DNA from: Bacteroidota bacterium
GTDB lineage: Bacteria; Bacteroidota; Bacteroidia; Chitinophagales; Chitinophagaceae
NCBI GenBank assembly: GCA_005882315.1
Contig: VBAR01000003.1
Coordinates: forward strand, 378,907 to 442,906
Direction of reading: 5' to 3'
DNA: 64,000 nt
Within the stretch, counting starts at the first letter, position 1; each line of letters begins with the position of its first letter. Shown piece by piece: positions 43,184-52,048 of the stretch. A program made the translations under genes and the position numbers. A model generated the notes under the pieces. That model did not search any database. It was given only the letters and a program-made list of their open reading frames with translations, and had not been told where the DNA came from.

Positions 43184-43576
43184 ATGAAAGTGGGTAATAA
43201 AATTAAATTTATGGATAATAAAAAGCAGGATGGCAGATTAGATAGTTCCGAACTGGAGAAATCAAAAGCACACAATATTGTTAAGGTTATTGAGTATATG
43301 GCTAATTCAGTAGTGATAAAAACGATTATCCGAAAACCAACAGGTAGTATAAGCTTAATGTCTTTTGACAGCGGGGAAGGATTAACCAAAAAGACCTCTC
43401 CGTTTGATACTTTTATTCAGATCATTGAAGGGAATGCCGAAATAGTAATTGATAAAGTGGCCACTTTATTAAAATCCGGCCAGGGTATAATAATACCAGC
43501 ACACATGTCGAACTTCATTAAACCAAACGGTCGGTTTAAAATGATTTCTACCATTATCAAAAGCGGGTATGAATGA
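43184..43576 (+). CDS. Cupin-fold small protein
   Basis: 130 residues from the ATG at 43184 (a second ATG at 43211 is possible). A single cupin-like barrel: SISLMSFDSGEGLTKKTSPFDTFIQIIEGNAEIVIDKV, then GQGIIIPAHMSNFIKPN. The metal-binding His cluster is mostly missing: in motif 1 the expected H-x-H is TSPFDT, and one His (PAHMSN) remains in motif 2. So it may bind a ligand rather than catalyse. The paralogue at the left edge (1..135) also has a tripartite promoter. Confidence 0.82.
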   Translation: MKVGNKIKFMDNKKQDGRLDSSELEKSKAHNIVKVIEYMANSVVIKTIIRKPTGSISLMSFDSGEGLTKKTSPFDTFIQIIEGNAEIVIDKVATLLKSGQGIIIPAHMSNFIKPNGRFKMISTIIKSGYE

Positions 43577-43629
43577 ATATCCGATTAAATTAAACAGTGA
43601 GCTGGCTTTGCTATTGACAAAAAAAATAC

Positions 43630-44868
43630 TTATTTCTTACTAATCTTGTACAGGTTACCACCATCTGTAACTGCATAAAGCATTCCATTCATATAAGCTA
43701 CATCCCTGAATCGTTCTTTTTTATCTTCCAGTAATCTTTCTTCACCAACCACTTTATTATTTACAATTACAAGGCGAATAATATGTGTACTGCTAAGTCC
43801 ACCAATAAATAAATTATTCTTCCATTCAGGAATTGTATTGCCTTTGTAAAAACTCATACCACCGGGTGAGACTACCGGATCCCAATAATACACAGGTTGT
43901 TCCATTCCGGCTTTTTGTTGTATTCCTTCGCCAACAGCTGGTCCTTGGTATTCAATTCCATAAGTAATAGTAGGCCAGCCATAATCCTTACCTGCTTTAA
44001 CAAGATTCAATTCATCACCACCCCGCGGCCCAAACTCTGCTTCCCATAATTCACCGGTTACAGGGTTTATATCAAGACTTTGGGGATTTCTAAATCCATA
44101 TGCGTAGATCTCAGGCATTGCATCTTTTTGTTTGGCAAAAGGATTTCCAGGAGCTGGTTTCCCCTCTTTTGTAATTTTAAAAACTTTGCCTTGGCCAGCA
44201 CTTAACAATTGTGCTTTTGCACGACCTTCCAATATTGAACGTTCGCCGGCACTAACAAACAGGTTTCCATCTTTATCAAATACCAGGCGAGAACCATAAT
44301 GCATGGTACTGTTGAGAGCAGGTGAGGCACGGAATATAACAACAGGGTTATCCACTTTTGATGTGGCTTCATTCAGTTGTCCTTTTGCAACAGCCGTCAG
44401 GTTTCCTGGTTCATATTTTTCAGAAAAAGACCAATAGATAGTTTTGTTCTTTGAAAAATTAGGATCAAATGCAACATCAAGCATACCCCCCTGACTACGG
44501 TCATCTACAGCAGGAAAGCCTGTTATCTTTTTTATGAAAGTACCCTTTGCATCATAGATCTGCATATAGCCGCTTTTATCTGTAATAAGCAACCGGCCAT
44601 CTGGCATTGGCACAACCGCCCAGGGATGCCCAATTTTTTCAGCGATCTTATCAGCATTGTAAGCCGTAGCTGTTTTTACACTTGCTATTCTTGTCTGTCC
44701 GGGAAAGGCAGGTTTATAATTTGTATTGGCTTTCTTTGTCTCAACCGGGGTGTTTTTTTTTGTCGTATCCCGCATATCTGATTCACCTGAAGTAGTATTA
44801 TCTGAACACCCAAATGAATAGATAGAGAGAAATAATACAGGGACTGTAAAAAAAGTTTTCAGTTGCAT
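43630..44868 (-). CDS. PQQ-dependent sugar dehydrogenase (soluble GDH / YliI-like)
   Basis: 412 residues with a lipoprotein-like signal (MQLKTFFTVPVLFLSIYSFGC). The beta-propeller carries the sGDH/aldose-dehydrogenase marks: HPWAVVPMPDGRLLITDKSG, the His/Asp stretch DDRSQGGMLDVAFDP, YGSRLVFDKDGNLFVSAGER, YGFRNPQSLD, and AEFGPRGGDELNLV, GKDYGWPTITYG. It probably oxidises sugars in the periplasm using PQQ with Ca2+. No PQQ synthesis genes are in the window. The Asp/Thr-rich segment after the signal (about 25-55) is a linker. Confidence 0.9.
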   Translation of the reverse strand: MQLKTFFTVPVLFLSIYSFGCSDNTTSGESDMRDTTKKNTPVETKKANTNYKPAFPGQTRIASVKTATAYNADKIAEKIGHPWAVVPMPDGRLLITDKSGYMQIYDAKGTFIKKITGFPAVDDRSQGGMLDVAFDPNFSKNKTIYWSFSEKYEPGNLTAVAKGQLNEATSKVDNPVVIFRASPALNSTMHYGSRLVFDKDGNLFVSAGERSILEGRAKAQLLSAGQGKVFKITKEGKPAPGNPFAKQKDAMPEIYAYGFRNPQSLDINPVTGELWEAEFGPRGGDELNLVKAGKDYGWPTITYGIEYQGPAVGEGIQQKAGMEQPVYYWDPVVSPGGMSFYKGNTIPEWKNNLFIGGLSSTHIIRLVIVNNKVVGEERLLEDKKERFRDVAYMNGMLYAVTDGGNLYKISKK

Positions 44869-44976
44869 AGTAAATTTGTTTGACGATGAAGTGTAAATTT
44901 AATTAAGTGTTTCTAAACAGGTTTGATTATTTTGATGTATGGTTAAACAATTTTAAACCTACAAAAACCCCTAACC

Positions 44977-45720
44977 ATGGAATGGAAAAACAAAATTGTT
45001 GTTATTACCGGTGCCAGTACTGGTATTGGCAAAGCAACAAAAGAACTGCTCCGCAACAAAGCTTGTATTGTTTATAATCTTGATAAGAGTGAGCCTGCAG
45101 AAGCCGATCCTTATTTCATTCAATGCGATGTGAGTAAAAAAGAAGATGTGAATTCAGTGATTGACAGTATCTATGATAAAGAAAAGCGGATCGATTTTCT
45201 CTTTGCTAATGCAGGTGTTCATCTTTTTGCCACACTGGAAGAAACCAGTTATGAGCAACTTGAATCAATTGTTGGTATTAATCTGCTGGGTATTTATTAC
45301 ATGCTAAAAAAAATAATACCAATCATGAAACAACAACAAAAAGGAAGTATTGTGCTGATGGGTTCTGACCAGGTTTTTATAGGCAAAGCCAGCAGTTCCG
45401 TTTATGGAATGACAAAAGGTGCAATTGGCCAGCTTACAAAAAGCACCGCTATTGATTATGCGCCTTATAATATTCGTGTAAACTGTATTTGCCCCGGCAC
45501 TATTGATACACCACTACTTCATAAGGCCGTTGATCATTTCTCAGCGAAAACAGGGACAGCCCAGGACGAAGTATATAAATCACTGGACGGCGTACAACCG
45601 ATGGGGCGAATTGGCAAACCCGAAGAAATTGCACAATCAGTCGCATTCCTTTTATCGGATGAAAGCTCATTTACCACGGGCAGTTTATTTGCAGTCGATG
45701 GGGGATATGTATGCCAGTAG
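44977..45720 (+). CDS. Short-chain dehydrogenase/reductase
   Basis: 247 residues, classical SDR. Cofactor motif TGASTGIGKAT near residue 12, NAG at about 79-81 (FANAGVH), catalytic Ser in VLMGSDQVF near 130, and Tyr-x-x-x-Lys in VYGMTKGA near 145-149. The C-terminal segment (QPMGRIGKPEEIAQSVAFLLSDESSFTTGSLFAVDGG) is typical. Asp at the end of the second strand (YNLDKSE) suggests NAD preference. Substrate unknown. It is divergent from the PQQ dehydrogenase gene (108-bp gap). Confidence 0.9.
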   Translation: MEWKNKIVVITGASTGIGKATKELLRNKACIVYNLDKSEPAEADPYFIQCDVSKKEDVNSVIDSIYDKEKRIDFLFANAGVHLFATLEETSYEQLESIVGINLLGIYYMLKKIIPIMKQQQKGSIVLMGSDQVFIGKASSSVYGMTKGAIGQLTKSTAIDYAPYNIRVNCICPGTIDTPLLHKAVDHFSAKTGTAQDEVYKSLDGVQPMGRIGKPEEIAQSVAFLLSDESSFTTGSLFAVDGGYVCQ

Positions 45721-45721
45721 A

Positions 45722-46546
45722 TTAAAATCTCCTGTTCAATGTATAGCTAAAGTCTAGGTCGCCGACGAGTAGGTTTTCTTTTGCATCTGTAAATATCAGC
45801 ACCCCGTCATCGAGTTTTAAAAGGTTAATGAACGGGGTACCCTTTTCATCATTTAATTGATAGAAAATTTTGCCAACATCTTTTGTGATTATTTTCCAGT
45901 CACCCTTTCTGCCCCCCTCCACCCGCCAGGGAGTTCCAAAGACTTTATAAGTAGTTGGCTCATTTTTTTGAGAATCACCATACAAAACGATATACCATTT
46001 TAATTTGTAACATTCCATTCCGGGAGCTATAATGCCAGGCACTCCACATGGTGTTCTTCCTTCAAAGGACATAGAGTCCTTAAGTATCACTTTAGGGGAC
46101 ACAATAGCTGTTTGAGCATTTGCAACAGGTGTCATATTATTTAAAGCATAGCTCCATCCACCATTACCTTTTAGCATACTGTTATCAGTATTTAAAATAT
46201 GAAGCAGGTTTGTGTTTAGTATCGCCAGTTTCAAAGCTTGCCTTCCGTTTATCAGCAGGTAATTATTATGCTCCTTTTTAAATTTTCCTGATAAGGATAA
46301 TTTTTCTCCGCCGTTGATAAATCCATTTGTGTTATTCTTTCCGATACCATAATTGCATTGCAGCGTATACTGGTTATCGCTGAATGTAAGGTTCCATCGT
46401 ATAAAATCAATCGAGTCAGTCAAAGAAATCCCAAGAAAAGTTCTTACGAGAGGATCAGCCGGTGTGCTGGCTGTATAATTCGTATCCTTTGAACTGGCGC
46501 AGGAAACACAAAAGAAAAAACTGAATACGGTCAGAATGTTTTTCAT
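45722..46546 (-). CDS. NlpE-like lipoprotein of unknown function
   Basis: 274 residues; lipoprotein signal MKNILTVFSFFFCVSC. Two beta-rich parts: about 35-130 (a lipocalin/META-like barrel) and about 155-274, with FEGRTPCGVPGII, an NlpE-like entry (x-Y-x-G-x-L-P-C-A-D-C), then YKLKWYIVLYGDSQ, and an ending LVGDLDFSYTLNRRF. In NlpE the first segment senses copper or lipoprotein stress; here only part of that motif is present. Converges on the SDR gene with a one-base gap. Confidence 0.68.
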   Translation of the reverse strand: MKNILTVFSFFFCVSCASSKDTNYTASTPADPLVRTFLGISLTDSIDFIRWNLTFSDNQYTLQCNYGIGKNNTNGFINGGEKLSLSGKFKKEHNNYLLINGRQALKLAILNTNLLHILNTDNSMLKGNGGWSYALNNMTPVANAQTAIVSPKVILKDSMSFEGRTPCGVPGIIAPGMECYKLKWYIVLYGDSQKNEPTTYKVFGTPWRVEGGRKGDWKIITKDVGKIFYQLNDEKGTPFINLLKLDDGVLIFTDAKENLLVGDLDFSYTLNRRF

Positions 46547-46698
46547 GTATCTTGTTTTGATAAAGCTCGGTCAAATAAGCCAGCTTCATTCCAAAGCTAC
46601 ACCATCTGTTTCCTTTTCTTGACAAAAGGAAAGATGCCTGAGCCGGTTTCAGAAGCAATACGTATTTTTATTTGGAACTAATTATATCTAACTCGTTT

Positions 46699-47484
46699 AT
46701 GGCAATAACTCGAAAAGATGGTAAGCAAAAGCCTGCAGTTGTTAAAAACAAAGGAAATAGTACTAAAGTCCTTACTGCAAAATATTTTATTGAAAGATTA
46801 AAAGCTCACCAATCAGATATTGAACTGAAAAAAATACAACGTTATTTTAAATCAGGTGAAGGTCAATATGGAGAAGGTGATCAATTTATGGGTGTAAAAA
46901 TGGGTACCCTGTTTGCACTTGCAAAAGAGTTTGGAGAAATGCCAATTGATGAAATAGAAAAACTGCTTGAAAGCCAGATACATGAAGTAAGGGCAGGAGC
47001 TGTAAGTATTATGGATAAGGCATCACGCAATAAAAAAATTGCACCTGGAAGGCTGAAAGACTTTTTTGAACTCTATATGCGTCGTCACGATCGCATCAAC
47101 AACTGGGATTTGTGTGACCTGGGTTGTTTATATATGACCGGCTGTTATTTGTTTGATAAGTCTCATGCGGTTTTATACAAATTAGCCAAGTCAAAAATCA
47201 TATGGGAGCGGCGTACAGCCATACTCAGCACATGCTATTTTATCAGGCAAGGAAAGTTGGACGATACATTTAAAATTGCAACTCTGCTGGTACACGATAA
47301 AGAAGACTTGATTCATAAAGCTACCGGGTGGATGCTGCGCTTTGCAGGGACAAAAAACCCGAAAACGTTAAAAGCATTTTTGGATAAACATGCTGCAACA
47401 ATGCCACGAACGTTGTTGCGCTATTCCATTGAGCATTTCAATAAAAAAGAGAAAGAGTATTATATGAATCTGGGGAAAAAGTGA
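46699..47484 (+). CDS. DNA alkylation repair protein, AlkD-like
   Basis: 261 residues from the ATG at 46699 (MAITRKDGKQ). An all-helical HEAT-like protein: KYFIERLKAHQSDIELKKIQRYFKSGEGQYGEGDQFMGVKMG matches the AlkD family entry with Y and D residues near the substrate site. Aromatic residues for the lesion pocket are in NNWDLCDLG and IWERRTAILSTCYF. The ending ATMPRTLLRYSIEHFNK is typical. It removes N3/N7-alkylated bases as a monofunctional glycosylase in this family. The serine hydrolase gene follows by 42 bp. Confidence 0.92.
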   Translation: MAITRKDGKQKPAVVKNKGNSTKVLTAKYFIERLKAHQSDIELKKIQRYFKSGEGQYGEGDQFMGVKMGTLFALAKEFGEMPIDEIEKLLESQIHEVRAGAVSIMDKASRNKKIAPGRLKDFFELYMRRHDRINNWDLCDLGCLYMTGCYLFDKSHAVLYKLAKSKIIWERRTAILSTCYFIRQGKLDDTFKIATLLVHDKEDLIHKATGWMLRFAGTKNPKTLKAFLDKHAATMPRTLLRYSIEHFNKKEKEYYMNLGKK

Positions 47485-47526
47485 TCTTGCATTATAAATT
47501 ACATTTGTTCATCTATTTTTAAGTTT

Positions 47527-48426
47527 ATGAGAAAAAGTTTTATCGTCTTCATTATATTAATTGTTCTGTTTCAAATTTCTTGTATGATAAAAAAAACACC
47601 CTTGGCCGGTTTGGAATTCGAAATAGAAAAGAAATTGTTTATTGACAGTGCTCAATTCGGCGTTGCTTTCAAGAATGTGCAAACAGGGGAGACCCTGCTA
47701 ATGAATGAAAAAGAAAGCTTTCATGCAGCCAGTACAATGAAAACACCGGTGTTGATCGAATTATTTAAACAGGCAAGTACAGGGAAATTCTCAATGAGCG
47801 ATTCTATTGAAATAAAAAATAATTTTAAAAGCATTGTTGATGGTAGTGAATACTCACTGGATTCTGCTGATGATAGTGAATTTGAATTATATAAAGTCAT
47901 CGGACAAAAGCGAACTATTGCAGACCTGGCTTATAACATGATCATCCTTAGCAGCAATATGGCAACTAATATGCTTATTGAGCTTGTAACAGCTGATAGT
48001 GTAATGAAAACAATGAAATCACTTGGTGCAAAGGATATACAGGTGTTACGTGGTGTGGAAGATAGTAAGGCTTTTGAAAAAGGATTAAATAATACGACTA
48101 CTGCATACGACCAGATGCTGCTGTATAATTTACTGGCAAAAGAAAAACTGGTAAATAAAGAAGCCTCGAATGAAATGACAAGGATCTTGCTGGATCAAAA
48201 GTTCAATACGGTAATTCCTGCCAAACTTCCACCCGAAGTAAAAGTGGCGCATAAAACAGGCTCAATTACCGGTGTACAGCATGATGCAGGAGTTGTTATT
48301 CTCCCTGACGGCAGAAAATATGTGCTTGTATTATTATCCCGCTTTAAGAAAGAAGATGAGAAAAAAGTAATTGAAGCAATGGCCGCTGTTTCAAAATTGG
48401 TATATGATTATGTGATGAAGCACTAA
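47527..48426 (+). CDS. Class A beta-lactamase-fold serine hydrolase (lipoprotein)
   Basis: 299 residues; lipoprotein-like start MRKSFIVFIILIVLFQISC. The nucleophile motif S69-T-M-K72 lies in HAASTMKTP, followed by an S-x-N (ILSSNMATN) near 142 and K-T-G (AHKTGSITG) near 240. The omega-loop segment reads RGVEDSKAFEKGLNNTTT. The usual E-x-x-L-N general-base Glu is not in its canonical place, so hydrolysis of beta-lactams would be weak or need another base. It may be a beta-lactamase relative with peptidase or esterase activity. Confidence 0.85.
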   Translation: MRKSFIVFIILIVLFQISCMIKKTPLAGLEFEIEKKLFIDSAQFGVAFKNVQTGETLLMNEKESFHAASTMKTPVLIELFKQASTGKFSMSDSIEIKNNFKSIVDGSEYSLDSADDSEFELYKVIGQKRTIADLAYNMIILSSNMATNMLIELVTADSVMKTMKSLGAKDIQVLRGVEDSKAFEKGLNNTTTAYDQMLLYNLLAKEKLVNKEASNEMTRILLDQKFNTVIPAKLPPEVKVAHKTGSITGVQHDAGVVILPDGRKYVLVLLSRFKKEDEKKVIEAMAAVSKLVYDYVMKH

Positions 48427-48529
48427 TAGAATTTATAGACCCTCAATTTTTCTACTTAACTTTAAAGGTCTTACACCATCCCTTTGCTTTTACTACCACC
48501 CCGTACAAGACTATGAAACTATTCATCAA

Positions 48530-51500
48530 ATGAAATTTTATTACACAAAGTTTTCAGGTTATGTATGCTGCAAAGGATGGCTGAAATTTCTTTTTCTGTT
48601 TTTCATTTATTTTCCGGTTAGTGCACAAGAACCACAACTCATGTTGCCCATTGGGCATTCTGCACAGATCAGGTCTGCTGAATTCAGTAAAGACGGTAAA
48701 AAAGCATTGACTATTGCTGCAGATGGTACGGCCAAATTATGGGAAACAGCTTCCGGCAAACTGCTTCAGGATTTTACACCTGCAGGTGATGCATCTATCA
48801 CGGTAGTTAGCGATGCTAAGTTCAGTGACGATGGTAAACTTGTTTTTATTAGTTATGAAAACAGCAGCTTTAATGTATTTAGTACGCAAACTGGAAAAGA
48901 AGTATTTGATGATGCTATCTACATGCAAGACGGTCATTCTTTCGAAAAATTTGTCACACAATTCAGCCCGGATGGAAAATACTTGAGATTATACGACAAG
49001 GAATATTTCCATGAAGCTGAAGGTGAACCGATGGATACTACCCAGATTTTCGATCTTAATACCAATAAACTTGCTTTTAGATTAACTAAACAAAAAAACT
49101 ATATCGATATCGGCGCTTATAGCAGAGATGGGAAAAAAATTGTAACTGTTCTTGCCGATAATATAATCAAAATATGGAATGGTCTTACCGGTGCTTTATT
49201 GAAAACCATTCCTGGTAGTAATGAAGTTTATATATCGGCACAATTTTCAGCAGACAATAAAAGTCTTTTACTTGTTACTTCAACTGGTACAATTCGGGTT
49301 ATGGATGTGTTAACAGGAAAAAAGTCAAAGGAAATATCTTCACCATTATCAGAACAGGATATTGCATTAAACCTATTCAGCCCGGATGGCCATTATTTAG
49401 TAAAACTATATGGGTATCATAATGAGAGCCGATTTCCGGACCCTGATGAATTTTATTCAAGTAATTATTACGATACAGCAACTTTATGGGATCTGCAAAC
49501 GGGTAAAAAGATATATCAACAAAATGATCTAAATACCAGGATATTAAATACCGACATTTCTTTTTTCAGCCCGGATGGGAAAAAAATAGTGATCCCTGAA
49601 AAAGGAAATATCATCCGGGTAAGAGAAACAAGTACTGGTAAAATTCTTTTTGAACTAAACGGACATGTAGATGAAATAAATGCTGCCCAGTTCAGTTCAG
49701 ATGGAAAAATGATTCTTTCTTCATCAGCTGATAAAACTGCAAAAATCTGGGATGCTGCAACCGGTAAACTTATTTTGAATTTAAAAGGGCATAATGCACC
49801 TGTTAACAGTATCCGGCTAAGTAGCGATGGCAAAAAAATCATTACTGCCTCTGCTGATCGAACTGCAAAAATTTGGGATGTTTCTTCGGGAAAGGAATTA
49901 ATGGTGTTGACGGGGCATACAAACAGTATTCTTGCTGCAAGGTTTAGTCCTGATGGGAAAAACATAGAATTCAAAACAAAAGAATATATAAAAACATGGA
50001 ACGCTGAAACAGGAAAAATTTCCATGATACCCTATATTCCTGAAAATAGTTTGACGAATAATGAAGGGTTCGGTAAATCTTCAATCAGTTCTGATTCTGT
50101 TTATATGCTCTATTGGGCCGTTAATATAATTAATGTTTCTGAAGCAGGGGAGGATTTTATGGTAACTCATGAAAAAGAGTTGTTGCAGGATGTTCAATTC
50201 AGTCCCGATAGTAAAAAACTGATCATTACTTATAAGAACAGCCGCATTAAAGTTTATGATCTTGTTAATCGAAAATTCATTTACACTTTTATCGCTGTTG
50301 ACAGTACCGGCTATTTAGTAAGCAATGAAAAATACCAATATGATGGAACAGAAGCTGCCCGTAAATTGCTTCACTTCACTTGCGATGGTGAAATAATAGA
50401 ACTGAACCAGGTAAAAGACCAGTTATGGGTACCCAATCTCTGGGACAGAATAAATAAAGGCGATAGCATCAATGCAAAAACGATCAGTGAACTGAATATC
50501 TGCAAACTCACACCTCTTGTAGAAAATATCAGCAAGGGAGATATCACTCATTTCAAAATCACACCACGGCGTGGTGGGTTAGGAGAAACAGTTTTAATGC
50601 TGAATGGCATTGAATTAAAAAAGTACAAACCGGCTGAGTTGAAAAAAAATGCCGGTTTCTATGATCTGATCCTGAATAAAAATGATTTTAAAGATCTGTT
50701 GATAGCTGGAAAAGAAAACCAGCTGACAGTAAAAGCTTATACGTCCGATAACTTAGTTGTATCTCGCGGCGGTGATGTAGAAGTACAGGGCAGTGCCCGT
50801 GAAACTACACCACCTAATTTATATGCTGTGATGATCGGCGTAAGTGATTATAAAGGAAATGAACTGGATTTAAATTATGCGGCGAAAGATGCAACCAAAA
50901 TATCCGATGCTATTTCAGTTACTTCAAAAAAATTACTGAATACAGATAGCATCAATCATGTCTTCATGTATAATCTTACTACAGAACCTATACGGTATCA
51001 ATTGCCGGAAAAGAAAGCGGTTAAATCCGTTTTTGATTCTATTGCTTTAAAAGCAGGTGCCAATGATATTATTCTTATCTTCTTTGCAGGGCATGGTATT
51101 ATGAAAGAAGTAGGTGGCAAAACACAATTCTTTTTTCTTACTGCAGATGCTTCCTCACTGACAGATGCAAGTGTATTAAAGGATGTTGCCATCAGTATGG
51201 ATGAACTAACCGATTGGATAAAACCACAAAAAGTTAAAGCACAGAAACGCATTCTTATTTTTGATGCATGTAACAGTGGTCAGGCAATAAAGGATTTTGT
51301 AAAACTTGGGAATGGTCAACAGGATTTTGTTGCTGCAAGAAATGATGACAATGCTCAACAGGTAAAAGCAATTGATAAGCTGAATGAAAAATCTGGCCTG
51401 TTCATTCTTTCCGCATCAGCAAGCGGTAAAAATGCTTATGAACTGGGAAGACTATCACAGGGTTTACTTACTTACTCATTGCTGAAAGCGATCAAATTGC

Positions 51501-52027
51501 AACCGGATATTTTAGAAAATGGAAAGTATCTGAACCTAAGTCGTTGGTTCAGCGCAGCAGAAAAAACAGTATCTGAAATTTCCAGTGAGATAGTTGGAGA
51601 AAGACAAGAGCCGCAAATTGTTGCAAACACTAATTTTAATATTGGCCTGGTGGACGAAGAAGTATTGTCCAAAATTATTTTACCGCAGGAGAAACCAATA
51701 ATCACCAATTGTAATTTTCAAAATGCCGATGAAGATATTGCAGCCGATAATCTTGGGTTAAATAAACTGATTGATCGGCAATTAAATGTCTTGTCAGACA
51801 ATAGCAACGCTGGTTTTAGTTTTGTTGCTGGCTCTAATTCAACCGATGCTTATACGCTTAGCGGACGATACACAATCAAAGACAGTATAATTTCAATACG
51901 GGTTATCGTTCGTCAGAAGAATGAGATCGTATACCGGTATGAAAAAGAATCCGCAAAAGATAAACCTGCAGAACTGGCAGATAAAGTAGCAGCTGAAGCT
52001 TCAACATGGGTTGGAAATAAAAAGTAA
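48530..52027 (+). CDS. Secreted WD40-caspase (metacaspase-like) fusion, 1
   Basis: 1165 residues with a signal peptide (MKFYYTKFSGYVCCKGWLKF, then LFLFFIYFPVSAQ). Residues about 40-590 carry around twelve WD40 blades, of which only three (NGHVDEINAAQF, KGHNAPVNSIRL, TGHTNSILAARF) are canonical. A beta domain (about 680-755) leads to a C14 caspase-like domain: NLYAVMIGVSDYKGNELDL near 765, the catalytic His in IFFAGHGIM (H855) and Cys in IFDACNSGQA (C914). A C-terminal region (about 1030-1165) is unassigned. It is followed within 21 bp by a second fusion gene. Confidence 0.9.
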   Translation: MKFYYTKFSGYVCCKGWLKFLFLFFIYFPVSAQEPQLMLPIGHSAQIRSAEFSKDGKKALTIAADGTAKLWETASGKLLQDFTPAGDASITVVSDAKFSDDGKLVFISYENSSFNVFSTQTGKEVFDDAIYMQDGHSFEKFVTQFSPDGKYLRLYDKEYFHEAEGEPMDTTQIFDLNTNKLAFRLTKQKNYIDIGAYSRDGKKIVTVLADNIIKIWNGLTGALLKTIPGSNEVYISAQFSADNKSLLLVTSTGTIRVMDVLTGKKSKEISSPLSEQDIALNLFSPDGHYLVKLYGYHNESRFPDPDEFYSSNYYDTATLWDLQTGKKIYQQNDLNTRILNTDISFFSPDGKKIVIPEKGNIIRVRETSTGKILFELNGHVDEINAAQFSSDGKMILSSSADKTAKIWDAATGKLILNLKGHNAPVNSIRLSSDGKKIITASADRTAKIWDVSSGKELMVLTGHTNSILAARFSPDGKNIEFKTKEYIKTWNAETGKISMIPYIPENSLTNNEGFGKSSISSDSVYMLYWAVNIINVSEAGEDFMVTHEKELLQDVQFSPDSKKLIITYKNSRIKVYDLVNRKFIYTFIAVDSTGYLVSNEKYQYDGTEAARKLLHFTCDGEIIELNQVKDQLWVPNLWDRINKGDSINAKTISELNICKLTPLVENISKGDITHFKITPRRGGLGETVLMLNGIELKKYKPAELKKNAGFYDLILNKNDFKDLLIAGKENQLTVKAYTSDNLVVSRGGDVEVQGSARETTPPNLYAVMIGVSDYKGNELDLNYAAKDATKISDAISVTSKKLLNTDSINHVFMYNLTTEPIRYQLPEKKAVKSVFDSIALKAGANDIILIFFAGHGIMKEVGGKTQFFFLTADASSLTDASVLKDVAISMDELTDWIKPQKVKAQKRILIFDACNSGQAIKDFVKLGNGQQDFVAARNDDNAQQVKAIDKLNEKSGLFILSASASGKNAYELGRLSQGLLTYSLLKAIKLQPDILENGKYLNLSRWFSAAEKTVSEISSEIVGERQEPQIVANTNFNIGLVDEEVLSKIILPQEKPIITNCNFQNADEDIAADNLGLNKLIDRQLNVLSDNSNAGFSFVAGSNSTDAYTLSGRYTIKDSIISIRVIVRQKNEIVYRYEKESAKDKPAELADKVAAEASTWVGNKK

Positions 52028-52048
52028 ATTGGTTTTATATTTATATTC

